Shown piece by piece: positions 1-7,554 of a stretch of 13,214 nucleotides of DNA. The stretch lies in contig URRG01000022.1 in the NCBI GenBank assembly GCA_900550095.1, positions 1 through 13,214 on the forward strand, read 5' to 3'. Within the stretch, counting starts at the first letter, position 1, and each line of letters starts with the position of its first letter. Origin of the DNA: an uncultured Oscillospiraceae bacterium. Its GTDB lineage: Bacteria; Bacillota; Clostridia; Oscillospirales; Acutalibacteraceae. The notes under the pieces were generated by a model. The model was not told the origin of the DNA, searched no databases, and worked only from the letters and a program-made list of their open reading frames with translations. The position numbers and the translations under genes are program-made.

Positions 1-1
1 G

Positions 2-3000
2 ACCGCGGCGGCGGAAGCCCCTGCCGGTTCCGGTTCGGAAACAGATCCGTACAGGCTGGAGGATGCGGCGGATCTGAAATGGTTTGCGGAGAGGGTAAAC
101 GGGAGCGCCTCCAAAAGCACTTCCACACTCTGCGCCCTTTTGACGGATAATATCGATCTGGAAGGGCAGGAATGGGAGCCCATCGGCCGTTACGCTTCAT
201 ACAGCGATTACGTGTATTACGGCGGCGTTTTTGACGGGAACGGAAAGACCGTTTCCGGCCTTCACATCGATACAGATAAGCAGTATCAGGGCCTTTTCGG
301 TTATGTGAAGGGCGGCACGATCCGAAATCTCAGGGTGGAGGGTTCTGTGGCTACTTCCGCTTCATCCAGTTCGTATACGGCGGGGATCGTCGGATATGGA
401 AATCCCGCTGTTCTGGAAAACTGCGTGAATGAAGCCGAAGTTTCCGCTTCTGCCAAGGGATACTGTGCGGGTATTATAGGCTATGCGGGAAGCGGAACTG
501 AAATCGTGAACTGCACAAACAACGGTGGGGTTTCCGGCTGCGGCGACTACGTGGGCGGCATTGCCGGCACAGCCGTCACTTCTGTGAAAATAGAGGGATG
601 CATAAACAGCGCCGCGGTTGCCAATACTGGAAAACCCAGCTCCTACTCGTATTCTACAGGCGGCATTGCGGGAGGGCTCTCTGAGAGCTCCTCCGGGAAT
701 TCTTCCATTATCCGCTGCGGAAATACCGGCGATATCTCCAGCACCCTTAAGCGAACGGGCGGGATCGTCGGCAGTCTCGGGGGGAAAGTGGAAGACTGCT
801 TTAATACGGGAAATGTGACGGGAACCTACGGAGTCGGCGGAATCGCAGGCGATTCCGGAGGAGCCTCTTCTTCTGTTTCTGATTGCTACAATATAGGAAC
901 TGTTACAGGGAACGAACCTTCTGCTTCCTTTGATGATACGAACGCCAAGGGGGTGGGAGGTGTCATCGGCGGCGTTTCCTCTACCGGCAATACAGCTTCT
1001 GTTAAAAACTGCTACAACGCGGGAGACGTGGTTCTCAACACATCGGATGAAACCGTGCTTGCGGGCGGCGTTGTGGGCAACAGCTCCGCAAAAAGCTACA
1101 GCGGAGCTGTGACCTCCGGGCTGGTTACGGCTCAGAACTGCTATTATCTAGCTTCTGCAGCAGCGCAGGGAGACGGGTACGATGCCTCCGCCGGGGGGAT
1201 AGCGGCCAAAGATGCCGAAGAGATGAAATCCGCGGAATTCGCGGCCCTTCTGGGGGATTTTATCGCCGACCCCAATGGTGGCTACCCCATGCTCACATGG
1301 CAGGATCCGGAGGCCAGGTATACGGTGGAATTCATCATCGATATTCCGGGGGCCGAGCTGACTGTTCGGGACGGCAGCGGTGCGGCAGTGGAGCCGGAGC
1401 CTGAACAGGATTTTACCTATCTTCTGAAGAACGGGGATTACATCTATACGGTTACCTGTGAAGAATGCGAAGACGTGAACGGAAGCTTTACGGTGGCCTA
1501 TGGAGGTCAGACGATTTCTGTTTCTCTGGAGGTGAAAACCTATCCTTTTGTCTTTTCCACAGCGCCGGCGGACGCGGAGCTGACGGTGGAAGGACAGAAT
1601 CCTCTTCCGGACGGGAGGACGTACGTCCTGCCAAAGGCGGGAAATCCCTATAGCTATACCGCCCGCGCCTTCGGCTATGAAGAAAAGGCCGGATCCTTCT
1701 CCATCACGGGAGATCCGGCTCAGGACGCGCTGGAAGTGGTTCTAACAGAAAAACCGCGGTATTCTGTGACATTTTCCTATGAAAAGGAGGAGGGCGGCCC
1801 CGACAGCGCCGTGGACGTCTATGTGACCAGCGGGGAATATCCTTCGGAAGAGCTCCAGGCGGAAACAGACGGAAGCTTCCTTCTGCCGGACGGAACCTAT
1901 TCCTATCGGATCGCAGGCGCAGGCTATAAAACGGTTTCGGGGAGCTTCACCGTATCCGGGAAGGATTTCGATGTGCCGAAGGTGTATCTGGCTGTTCAGA
2001 CCGCGTGGGATGGGAGCACCCTGACGGAGCCCGCCAGAGACGGCGAAGGCGTATATCTGATCTCTTCGCCGGACGAGCTCATGTGGTTCGACAGAAACGC
2101 CGGGCTGGACAGTTCCGCCAAACTTACGGCGGATATCCGCATCAACGAGGATATGAGCGCTTCAGAGGACAGCCTTTATGTCTGGAGCCCTGTAGGCGTT
2201 TCCAGCAGCAAGGCCTATACGGGCGTGTTTGATGGAGAAGGCCACACGGTTTCAGGCCTGTATATCAGCCAGAGCGGCGGCAATGCCGGTGTTTTTGGAT
2301 ATGTGTCGGGCGGAAGCATCCGTAATCTCACTGTGTCGGACAGCCTTGTTTCAGCGTCCGGCAATTATGTGGGCGCCATAGCCGGCGATCTCAAGGGAAC
2401 CGTAGAAAACTGCCATGTGACCGATTCGGTGAAGGTTTCCGGAAAAGGATATGTTGGCGGCGTTGTGGGCGAGTTGGACAGCACCGGCTCCGTGACAAAG
2501 AGCTCCAATGCCGGCGCTGTATACGCTTCTTCTGACTATGCCGGCGGGATTGCAGGCCGTGTCTACTCCGAAAGATCGGATGCCCTGACGGATTCCTTCA
2601 ACAGCGGAAGCGTCACGGGTTCCGGCTATGCGGGCGGTGTGGCCGGCTCGGTTTATTCCGGCGGTTCTGTGCGGAATGTGTATAACACGGGCGCCGTGAA
2701 GGCCGAAAACGGCGCGGCCGGAGGGCTTATAGGCCGCTTCCGCTACGGCGGGCTTTCCAACGCCTATACCGTTGGCAGCGTGAAGGGTGAGAAAGCCGGA
2801 GCCGTGGCAGGCGGGCTGGAATTTGATAGTGGAGCCAAATCCTTTGAATCCGTCTTTTATCTCAGCGGCATTGCAGATGCGGTTATCGGCGATGAGAACG
2901 GCTGCGCCGTGCAGACGGGCAGGGCCGAAGGCTGCACGGAGAAAGAGCTGAAGGCGCTGGCTGAAAAGCTGGGGAGCGGCTTTACGGCGGACAGCGGTTC

Positions 3001-6000
3001 CATAAACAAAGGATATCCCGTTCTTTCCTGGCAGTCGGACGAAACGGGGGATCCGAACGCGCCCGCGCCCGACCCGGACGGCTGGGACGGAAAGGCCTCT
3101 GAAACGGCTCCTGAGAGCGTTGACGGGGTATACCAGCTTTCTTCCCCCGCAGAGCTGAAATGGTTCGCGGAAAAGGCGGCGGAATATCCATATATAGAGG
3201 GGATCCTTACGGAGGACGTCGATCTGAATAACCGCCCCTGGGAGCCCATAGGCGGCAGTACAGCTGAAACGGCCTTCCTGGGCGTCTTTGACGGCAACGG
3301 GAAGACCATCCGCAATCTGTATATCAGCTCCGAAAACGGAGCGGGCCTCTTCGCCTATAACGGCGGCGAGATCCGGGACGTGACCATAGAAGGCCTGATT
3401 TTGGATTCCGACAGCGCGGGAGCGGCTGCGTCCTGCAACAGCGGAAGGATCACAGGCGTTGTCTCCGCAGTGGAAATCAGTGGAGGAAACCGGATCGCAG
3501 GTATTGCGGCTGTTAATGCGGGCGGCGCTATAGAAGGCTGTTCCAATAGGGGAGCTGTTTCCGGCGGTCAGTATGTGGGCGGCGTCACAGCCGTCAATGA
3601 AGGAACGGTGGCCCTTTCTAAAAACACCGGAATGATCACGGCGGGCAGCAGCTTTGCAGCCGGTATCGCGGCGGATAACGACGGCGGCACGGTGAAAGAC
3701 TGCGCCAACAGCGGTCACATAGTGAGCTGCGCGGCTGTCCGCCTGAGTTTTGCAGGCGGCCTTGTGGGACGCAACAACGGGACCGCCCAAAACCTCTATA
3801 ATACGGGCAACGTGGTATGCCTGGGCAGCGGCGTAGGCGGCTGCGTAGGGATCAATACCACCGGCTCCGAGGCCTCCGGCCTTTATAGCGCGGGAGATGT
3901 AACAGGTTCCTATGTGGATACCGAAGACGGAGAGGAATTCCGCGTGGGCGGTGCTGTAGGCGAAATGAACGACGGCGTCAGCGAGGCTTATTATCTGGAA
4001 AGCCTCCCCATAGCTTCCGGCGGAACTCCCGTTTCAGAGCAGGAGCTTACGGACAAGGCGGGGATACTGCCCTCCATGCTGCCGGAGAGGGAAAGGATCG
4101 CAGGGACGGTGGATCTCGGAAAGCCGGAGGCCGGAGACACGGCCCGGGCTGTTTACGAAGGAAATGCCCAAGCCCCCTTCTTCGTCTGGTATATTTCAGA
4201 CGGCTATGACGAAACGGCTCTGGCTGTGGGAGAAGAATATGAGGTCCCCGCTTCCCTCACAGGGTATGTCCTGCGGGCAAAGGCAATGGATCCGGAGCTG
4301 CAGGGCGTGGTGACGGGAGCCTCCGAAAAAATCGAAGGCTTTACGGGAACTGTGAAGATCACGGGCCTTGCCGTTGTGGGCCGTACGCTTACGGCTGTGT
4401 ACACCGGCGGCGAGAGTTCCCCCGCCTATCAGTGGTACAGGGGGGATATGGAGATCCCCGGCGCGGATACGGCTTCCTACACCGTCAGGGAGGAAGACAG
4501 GGGCCGGATTCTCACCGTGCGGGTGACGGGCTCCAAGCCGGGCTGCGTGGAGCGGAAAACGGATGCGGTCCTATCGGAAGAGGAGGCCGGCGTATGGCCG
4601 GAATCCCAGTGCGCAGAACCTCAGAAGGATGCAGGCGGTGCCTACCGGATCGGCACAGAAAAAGAACTCAAATGGTTTGCAAGCTTTGTGAACGGCGGAA
4701 ATCCTTCTGCGGACGCCAAGCTTACGGACGATATAGAACTTCAGTCGGATTCCTGGTATCCTATTGGAAACAGCCGCGTTCCCTATACGGGGACTTTTGA
4801 CGGCGATGGAAAAACGGTGAGCGGGTTCAGGCTGTCTTCCTCCGGCGACGAGCAGGGCTTCTTCGGAAATATCGGCGGAAAGGGAGAGGTGAAGGATCTT
4901 CATGTTTCCGGTTCTGTGGATGTTTCCGGCGGCGAGGCCATAGCTGCTGGAGGCATTGCGGGCTTCACGGAGGGAAGGATCACAGGCTGTTCCTTTGAGG
5001 GAAGCGTGAGCGGCGTCTCCGATGTAGGCGGCATCGCGGGCCAGAACGGGGAAGCCGGCGTGATTTCCCGGTGCGTCAATACGGCGCCGGTAAAGGGCTC
5101 GGAAAGCGTCGGCGGTATCGCGGGCTCCTGCTCCAAGGGAGAGATCGGCCAGTGCGTCAACAAGGGGCCCATAGGCAAGGAGGGGGCTCTGCGCGCGGGC
5201 GGTATAGTGGGCGATATGACCAACTATGCGGTTGTCACAGCCTGCTACAACACGGCGGATATAAGCGGTTCGGAGTATCTGGGCGGTATCGCCGGCAAGG
5301 CGTATGTGTGTGCCGCTCCCCAGGGATGCTATACCACAGGCAGGGTACCTTCGGGTCTCCATGCCTTCGGCGTACTGGGAGACCTGGGCGGCACGGATTA
5401 CATCATGATCACCCAGGGCAGTTTCTATCTGGCGGAATCGGAAAGCGCCGCCACCGACGCGACGGCTACCGGCGTCAGCGCGGAAAGCATGAAAAAAGCC
5501 TCCTTTGTTTCCATGCTCAACGCGCAGGCTGGGGAAATCTGTTTTACAGCGGATGAAAAGAACCTGAACGGAGGGTTTCCGCTCCTTCTTTGGCAGAACG
5601 ATTCCTCCGGAGAAGGCGGAGGCGAAACCGACCCGGAAGAGCCTAAAACGATCCAGGTGTCCTTTGCCCTTCTGGGAGACACTCCCCACGGGGAATCAGG
5701 AACCCATACGGAATATGCGGAATGGATTCCAGCCAGGGAGTGCATCCTTGAAAGCGGCGCTACGGCTTACGATCTGTTTAAAAAGATGATGAAGGAATAC
5801 GGCTTTTCCTACGAAGCGCTGGGGAACGGGTATGTGTCCTCTGTGACAGGCCCGGACGGCGTTGCGCTGGAGGAGCTGGCCAACGGCCCCAGAAGCGGGT
5901 GGATGTATACCATCAACGGAGAATATCCCGACTATATGCCTTCCGTCTTCCTGAAGGACGGGGATGAAATGGTGTTCTTCTATACCGACGATTATACGGA

Positions 6001-7474
6001 TACGGATTGGAACCCGAGCGACCCCATGGTAGAGGCGGTAGAGCGCCTGATCGACGAGATCGGGATCGTCACTCTGGAAAGCGGCGGGGCCATCGAAACC
6101 GCCAGGGAGGCTTATGAGCTTCTGACGGATCTGCAGAAGCTGAATGTTTCCAACAGAGACGTTCTGGAGGCGGCTGAAAAGGAATACGCCCGCCTTACGG
6201 CGGAGAAGCCGGAGACGGATTTGGCCGCGGCAGAGCGTGTGGACGCGCTGATCGACGTGATCGGCCCGGTGGACGTTTACAGCCGCACGAAGATCGAAAA
6301 GGCCCGCCGGGCCTACGAAGAACTGACGGAGGATCAGAAAAAGCTGGTGAAAAAGCTCTCCGTTTTGGAAAAGGCGGAGGAAGAGTGCACCCGCCTGCTG
6401 GCGGAAAAAGAAGCTTCTGTGCGTGAAATGGAGCGGAAGACGGCGGAGTATCTTCTGAACGGTTCTGTTCCCGGCATTTCTCCTGTAGGAGGCGACTGGA
6501 TCGTTCTGGGGCTTTCCAGAGGGGATCGTTTGAGCGGCAGTTTTCGAGAGGGCTACTATGAAAATGTGCTGAAAACGCTTCGGGCCGGGGATTCCGAAAA
6601 GCTGCACCGTTCCAAATCCACGGAAAACTCCCGTGTGGCGCTGGCGCTTACGTCCCTTGGCTATGACGCTTCAAATATCGCCGGATATAATCTGCTCGCA
6701 CCTCTGGCGGATTTTGACTATGTGAAAAAGCAGGGGCTCAATGGGACTATATGGGCGCTGATCGCCTTTGACAGTGCGGAGTACGCTGTTCCGAAGGCTG
6801 ACGGAGGCGCGCGGCAGACCACCCGCGAGGCCCTTTTGGAGGAGATACTTTCCCGTCAGCTGCCCTCCGGCGGATGGTCGATGGATGGGGAGACGGTGGA
6901 TGTGGATATCACCGCCATGGCGCTGCAGGCCCTGGCTCCATATTATGGAAAACAGGAGGCTGTGACTGCTGCGGCGGATAAGGCGCTGAAGCTGCTTTCA
7001 CTTCTGCAGAATGGAGACGGAAGCTATTCGGACGACGGGGACCCCTGCGCCGAAAGCAGCGCTCAGGTTATAGTGGCGCTGGCCAGTTTGGGTATCGATC
7101 CGGATGGGGATGCCAGATTTATCAAGAACGGCCATTCTGTTTTGGATGGGCTCACTGCCTTCTGGAACGGCGGCGGCTTCTGCCACACGGCCCGCGGAGC
7201 TGCCGACGCTATGGCCACGGAGCAGGGCTATTACGCTCTTGTGTCGTATCTCCGTTATCTGGACGGAAAGACGGCCCTATATGACATGACGGACCTGGAG
7301 ATGAAGGCCGGGCCGGACGACGGCAAGGCTCTTCCCGGCGGAGACGGAGCGAAGGTTCCTCAAACGGGAGAATGCGGCACATCGGCTGCGGCTGTATACG
7401 CTTTCCTTATTTCCGGTATTCTGACGGGCGCTGTGCTTCTGCACAGAAAAAGAGAACAGAATAGAGTTCCATAA
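2..7474 (+). CDS. Giant modular sortase-anchored surface protein with GLUG modules, DUF4430 and alpha/alpha toroid (5' partial)
   Basis: The frame is open from the first complete codon at nt 2 to TAA at 7472-7474, giving 2490 visible residues. A TTG at nt 140 is not the start, because the residues before it (YRLEDAADLKWFAERVNG, from nt 50) are the conserved opening of a module repeated three more times downstream. The true start and signal peptide lie outside the window. Order by visible residue: GLUG module 1 (15-434), three PEGA-like domains (440-666), GLUG module 2 (668-1011), module 3 (1027-1362), Ig-like stretch (1368-1526), module 4 (1531-1865), DUF4430 (1884-1998), two helical spacers (2010-2135), alpha/alpha toroid (2140-2433), and VPQTG sorting signal (2452-2456) with hydrophobic helix and basic tail. 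The expected location is covalent attachment to the cell wall. The role is inferred to be adhesion or ligand capture; no catalytic motif is evident. It is convergent with the sugar cluster and transcriptionally separate from it. Confidence 0.93.
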   Translation, partial: TAAAEAPAGSGSETDPYRLEDAADLKWFAERVNGSASKSTSTLCALLTDNIDLEGQEWEPIGRYASYSDYVYYGGVFDGNGKTVSGLHIDTDKQYQGLFGYVKGGTIRNLRVEGSVATSASSSSYTAGIVGYGNPAVLENCVNEAEVSASAKGYCAGIIGYAGSGTEIVNCTNNGGVSGCGDYVGGIAGTAVTSVKIEGCINSAAVANTGKPSSYSYSTGGIAGGLSESSSGNSSIIRCGNTGDISSTLKRTGGIVGSLGGKVEDCFNTGNVTGTYGVGGIAGDSGGASSSVSDCYNIGTVTGNEPSASFDDTNAKGVGGVIGGVSSTGNTASVKNCYNAGDVVLNTSDETVLAGGVVGNSSAKSYSGAVTSGLVTAQNCYYLASAAAQGDGYDASAGGIAAKDAEEMKSAEFAALLGDFIADPNGGYPMLTWQDPEARYTVEFIIDIPGAELTVRDGSGAAVEPEPEQDFTYLLKNGDYIYTVTCEECEDVNGSFTVAYGGQTISVSLEVKTYPFVFSTAPADAELTVEGQNPLPDGRTYVLPKAGNPYSYTARAFGYEEKAGSFSITGDPAQDALEVVLTEKPRYSVTFSYEKEEGGPDSAVDVYVTSGEYPSEELQAETDGSFLLPDGTYSYRIAGAGYKTVSGSFTVSGKDFDVPKVYLAVQTAWDGSTLTEPARDGEGVYLISSPDELMWFDRNAGLDSSAKLTADIRINEDMSASEDSLYVWSPVGVSSSKAYTGVFDGEGHTVSGLYISQSGGNAGVFGYVSGGSIRNLTVSDSLVSASGNYVGAIAGDLKGTVENCHVTDSVKVSGKGYVGGVVGELDSTGSVTKSSNAGAVYASSDYAGGIAGRVYSERSDALTDSFNSGSVTGSGYAGGVAGSVYSGGSVRNVYNTGAVKAENGAAGGLIGRFRYGGLSNAYTVGSVKGEKAGAVAGGLEFDSGAKSFESVFYLSGIADAVIGDENGCAVQTGRAEGCTEKELKALAEKLGSGFTADSGSINKGYPVLSWQSDETGDPNAPAPDPDGWDGKASETAPESVDGVYQLSSPAELKWFAEKAAEYPYIEGILTEDVDLNNRPWEPIGGSTAETAFLGVFDGNGKTIRNLYISSENGAGLFAYNGGEIRDVTIEGLILDSDSAGAAASCNSGRITGVVSAVEISGGNRIAGIAAVNAGGAIEGCSNRGAVSGGQYVGGVTAVNEGTVALSKNTGMITAGSSFAAGIAADNDGGTVKDCANSGHIVSCAAVRLSFAGGLVGRNNGTAQNLYNTGNVVCLGSGVGGCVGINTTGSEASGLYSAGDVTGSYVDTEDGEEFRVGGAVGEMNDGVSEAYYLESLPIASGGTPVSEQELTDKAGILPSMLPERERIAGTVDLGKPEAGDTARAVYEGNAQAPFFVWYISDGYDETALAVGEEYEVPASLTGYVLRAKAMDPELQGVVTGASEKIEGFTGTVKITGLAVVGRTLTAVYTGGESSPAYQWYRGDMEIPGADTASYTVREEDRGRILTVRVTGSKPGCVERKTDAVLSEEEAGVWPESQCAEPQKDAGGAYRIGTEKELKWFASFVNGGNPSADAKLTDDIELQSDSWYPIGNSRVPYTGTFDGDGKTVSGFRLSSSGDEQGFFGNIGGKGEVKDLHVSGSVDVSGGEAIAAGGIAGFTEGRITGCSFEGSVSGVSDVGGIAGQNGEAGVISRCVNTAPVKGSESVGGIAGSCSKGEIGQCVNKGPIGKEGALRAGGIVGDMTNYAVVTACYNTADISGSEYLGGIAGKAYVCAAPQGCYTTGRVPSGLHAFGVLGDLGGTDYIMITQGSFYLAESESAATDATATGVSAESMKKASFVSMLNAQAGEICFTADEKNLNGGFPLLLWQNDSSGEGGGETDPEEPKTIQVSFALLGDTPHGESGTHTEYAEWIPARECILESGATAYDLFKKMMKEYGFSYEALGNGYVSSVTGPDGVALEELANGPRSGWMYTINGEYPDYMPSVFLKDGDEMVFFYTDDYTDTDWNPSDPMVEAVERLIDEIGIVTLESGGAIETAREAYELLTDLQKLNVSNRDVLEAAEKEYARLTAEKPETDLAAAERVDALIDVIGPVDVYSRTKIEKARRAYEELTEDQKKLVKKLSVLEKAEEECTRLLAEKEASVREMERKTAEYLLNGSVPGISPVGGDWIVLGLSRGDRLSGSFREGYYENVLKTLRAGDSEKLHRSKSTENSRVALALTSLGYDASNIAGYNLLAPLADFDYVKKQGLNGTIWALIAFDSAEYAVPKADGGARQTTREALLEEILSRQLPSGGWSMDGETVDVDITAMALQALAPYYGKQEAVTAAADKALKLLSLLQNGDGSYSDDGDPCAESSAQVIVALASLGIDPDGDARFIKNGHSVLDGLTAFWNGGGFCHTARGAADAMATEQGYYALVSYLRYLDGKTALYDMTDLEMKAGPDDGKALPGGDGAKVPQTGECGTSAAAVYAFLISGILTGAVLLHRKREQNRVP
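44..1303 (+). repeat. GLUG beta-solenoid module 1 of the surface protein (Cys-rich)
   Basis: The module opens with YRLxxxxDLKWFA, followed by LTDNIDL...WEPIG and GVFDGNGKTVSGL. About eight rungs follow, of the form GGIAG...xxCxNxGxV. It closes with GGYPMLTWQ. All eight rungs carry Cys at the same position (ENCVN, VNCTN, EGCIN, IRCGN, EDCFN, SDCYN, KNCYN, QNCYY). GLUG repeats are known from bacterial surface and extracellular proteins and are expected to stack as a right-handed beta-solenoid; that fold is inferred here. Confidence 0.85.
1319..1999 (+). repeat. Three tandem PEGA-like beta domains of the surface protein
   Basis: Three units of about 70-80 residues begin YTVEFIID.PGAELTV, YPFVFSTAPADAELTV and YSVTFSYEKEEG. 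Each has a central LP/LL.(D/N)G.Y.Y segment, then GY and a GSF(S/T)(I/V) strand. This layout matches PEGA and related carboxypeptidase-regulatory-like folds, which serve as beta-sandwich spacers in envelope proteins. The three copies are strongly diverged from each other, so the family call is by pattern only. Confidence 0.65.
2003..3034 (+). repeat. GLUG beta-solenoid module 2 of the surface protein (Cys-poor)
   Basis: It opens with AWDG and a YLISSPDELMWF segment, then LTADIRI, VWSPVG and GVFDGEGHTVSGL, and closes with KGYPVLSWQ. The rungs keep the GG(I/V)AG spacing. The rung position that is Cys in module 1 is mostly Ser, Val or Ala here (KSSNAG, DSFNSG, RNVYNTG, SNAYTVG), with one Cys in ENCHV. 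Confidence 0.85.
3080..4087 (+). repeat. GLUG beta-solenoid module 3 of the surface protein (no closing WQ motif)
   Basis: It opens with GWDG and YQLSSPAELKWFAEKAA, then LTEDVDL, WEPIG and GVFDGNGKTIRNL. About seven rungs follow, of which two have Cys (EGCSN, KDCAN). It lacks the G(Y/F)PxLxWQ ending of the other three modules. After AYYLES and ELTDKAGILP it runs directly into an Ig-like stretch. Confidence 0.83.
4103..4580 (+). other. Ig-like stretch (one or two domains) of the surface protein
   Basis: The clearer second part has GTVKITG, YQWYRG, IPGADTASYTV, DRGRILTVRVTG and a trailing KPG. This is the usual pattern of bacterial Ig-like surface repeats, with the core Trp and a Y.V...D.G..L.V.V pattern. 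The first part (GTVDLGKPEAGDTARAVYEG, FFVWYISDG) has the same outline in weaker form, suggesting two tandem domains. It separates GLUG modules 3 and 4 and is most likely a spacer. Confidence 0.6.
4592..5596 (+). repeat. GLUG beta-solenoid module 4 of the surface protein (Cys-rich)
   Basis: It opens with YRIGTEKELKWFASFVNG, then LTDDIEL, WYPIG and GTFDGDGKTVSGF, and closes with GGFPLLLWQ. Five of about six rungs have Cys at the ladder position (TGCSF, SRCVN, GQCVN, TACYN, QGCYT). In this it resembles module 1 more than modules 2 and 3. Confidence 0.85.
5651..5995 (+). other. DUF4430 / transcobalamin C-terminal-like domain of the surface protein
   Basis: The domain is about 115 residues long: a first strand IQVSFALLGD, then a helix (ATAYDLFKKMMKEYG), GYVSSVTG, a GPRSGWMYTINGEYP motif and a final GDEMVFFYTDD. 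The SGWMY.(I/V)NG core and the helix led by ATAYD are typical of DUF4430, the family that includes the C-terminal beta domain of animal cobalamin carriers. Ligand binding here is not shown by the sequence; many bacterial DUF4430 proteins have no known ligand. Confidence 0.8.
6029..6405 (+). repeat. Two tandem helical spacer repeats of the surface protein
   Basis: Two units of about 60 residues share V(E/D)xLID.IG.V......(I)..AR.AYE.LT..QK..V....VLE.AE.E..RL. Such three-helix repeats are common stalk or spacer elements in wall-anchored proteins of Clostridia and other Firmicutes. They link the DUF4430 domain to the toroid domain. Confidence 0.7.
6419..7300 (+). other. Alpha/alpha-toroid (prenyltransferase/terpene-cyclase-like) domain of the surface protein
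   Basis: Helical-hairpin repeats are visible: STENSRVALALTSLGYD, LNGTIWALIAFD, LPSGGWSMDG followed by VDITAMALQALAPYY, QNGDGSYSDDG followed by ESSAQVIVALASLGIDP, and NGGGFC followed by MATEQGYYALVSYLRY. The (S/D)GG(W/S/F) turn followed by a helix is the signature of the alpha/alpha barrel shared by prenyltransferases, squalene cyclases, complement-like domains and cobalamin carriers. No thioester motif (GCGEQ) and no DxDD-type catalytic motif was seen, so a binding or structural role is more likely than catalysis. Confidence 0.7.
7355..7471 (+). other. C-terminal sortase sorting signal (VPQTG, membrane helix, basic tail)
   Basis: VPQTG lies at nt 7355-7369 and is followed by a hydrophobic stretch of about 20 residues (through YAFLISGILTGAVLL) and then HRKREQNRVP at the C-terminus. 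This is the classic tripartite wall-sorting signal with Val in place of Leu in LPxTG. Cleavage between Thr and Gly by a housekeeping or class-specific sortase is expected; no sortase gene lies in the window. Confidence 0.88.
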
Positions 7475-7489
7475 TCCGTAATAAATAAT

Positions 7490-7532
7490 CAAAAGAGCAT
7501 CCTCCGTGGTATTGGCGGAGGATGCTCTTTTG
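7490..7532. terminator. Bidirectional rho-independent terminator between convergent genes
   Basis: A perfect 16-bp inverted repeat (arms 7491-7506 and 7516-7531, 9-nt loop), extendable by one C-G pair, has AAAA on its left edge and TTTT on its right. It lies 15 nt after the stop of the surface-protein gene and 22 nt after the stop of the GH31 gene on the other strand. It should terminate both. Confidence 0.92.
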
Positions 7533-7554
7533 TATTCGGTTTCCAAAAGGCTGT

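Noticed and set aside
140..142. TTG codon as start of the surface protein
   Set aside because: The frame is open to nt 2 and the upstream residues match the conserved opening of the other three GLUG modules, so the gene begins outside the window.
2351..3790. Long minus-strand open frame (479 codons) inside the surface-protein gene
   Set aside because: It is antisense to a clearly repetitive, motif-rich protein, has low-complexity basic/Ala-rich translation without recognisable domains, and arises from GC-rich codon bias. The same holds for minus frames at 4571-5689 and 5696-6607.
6419..7300. Catalytic prenyltransferase or terpene cyclase
   Set aside because: The repeats fit the fold, but no DxDD or zinc/prenyl-diphosphate motif is visible and the domain is part of a wall-anchored protein.
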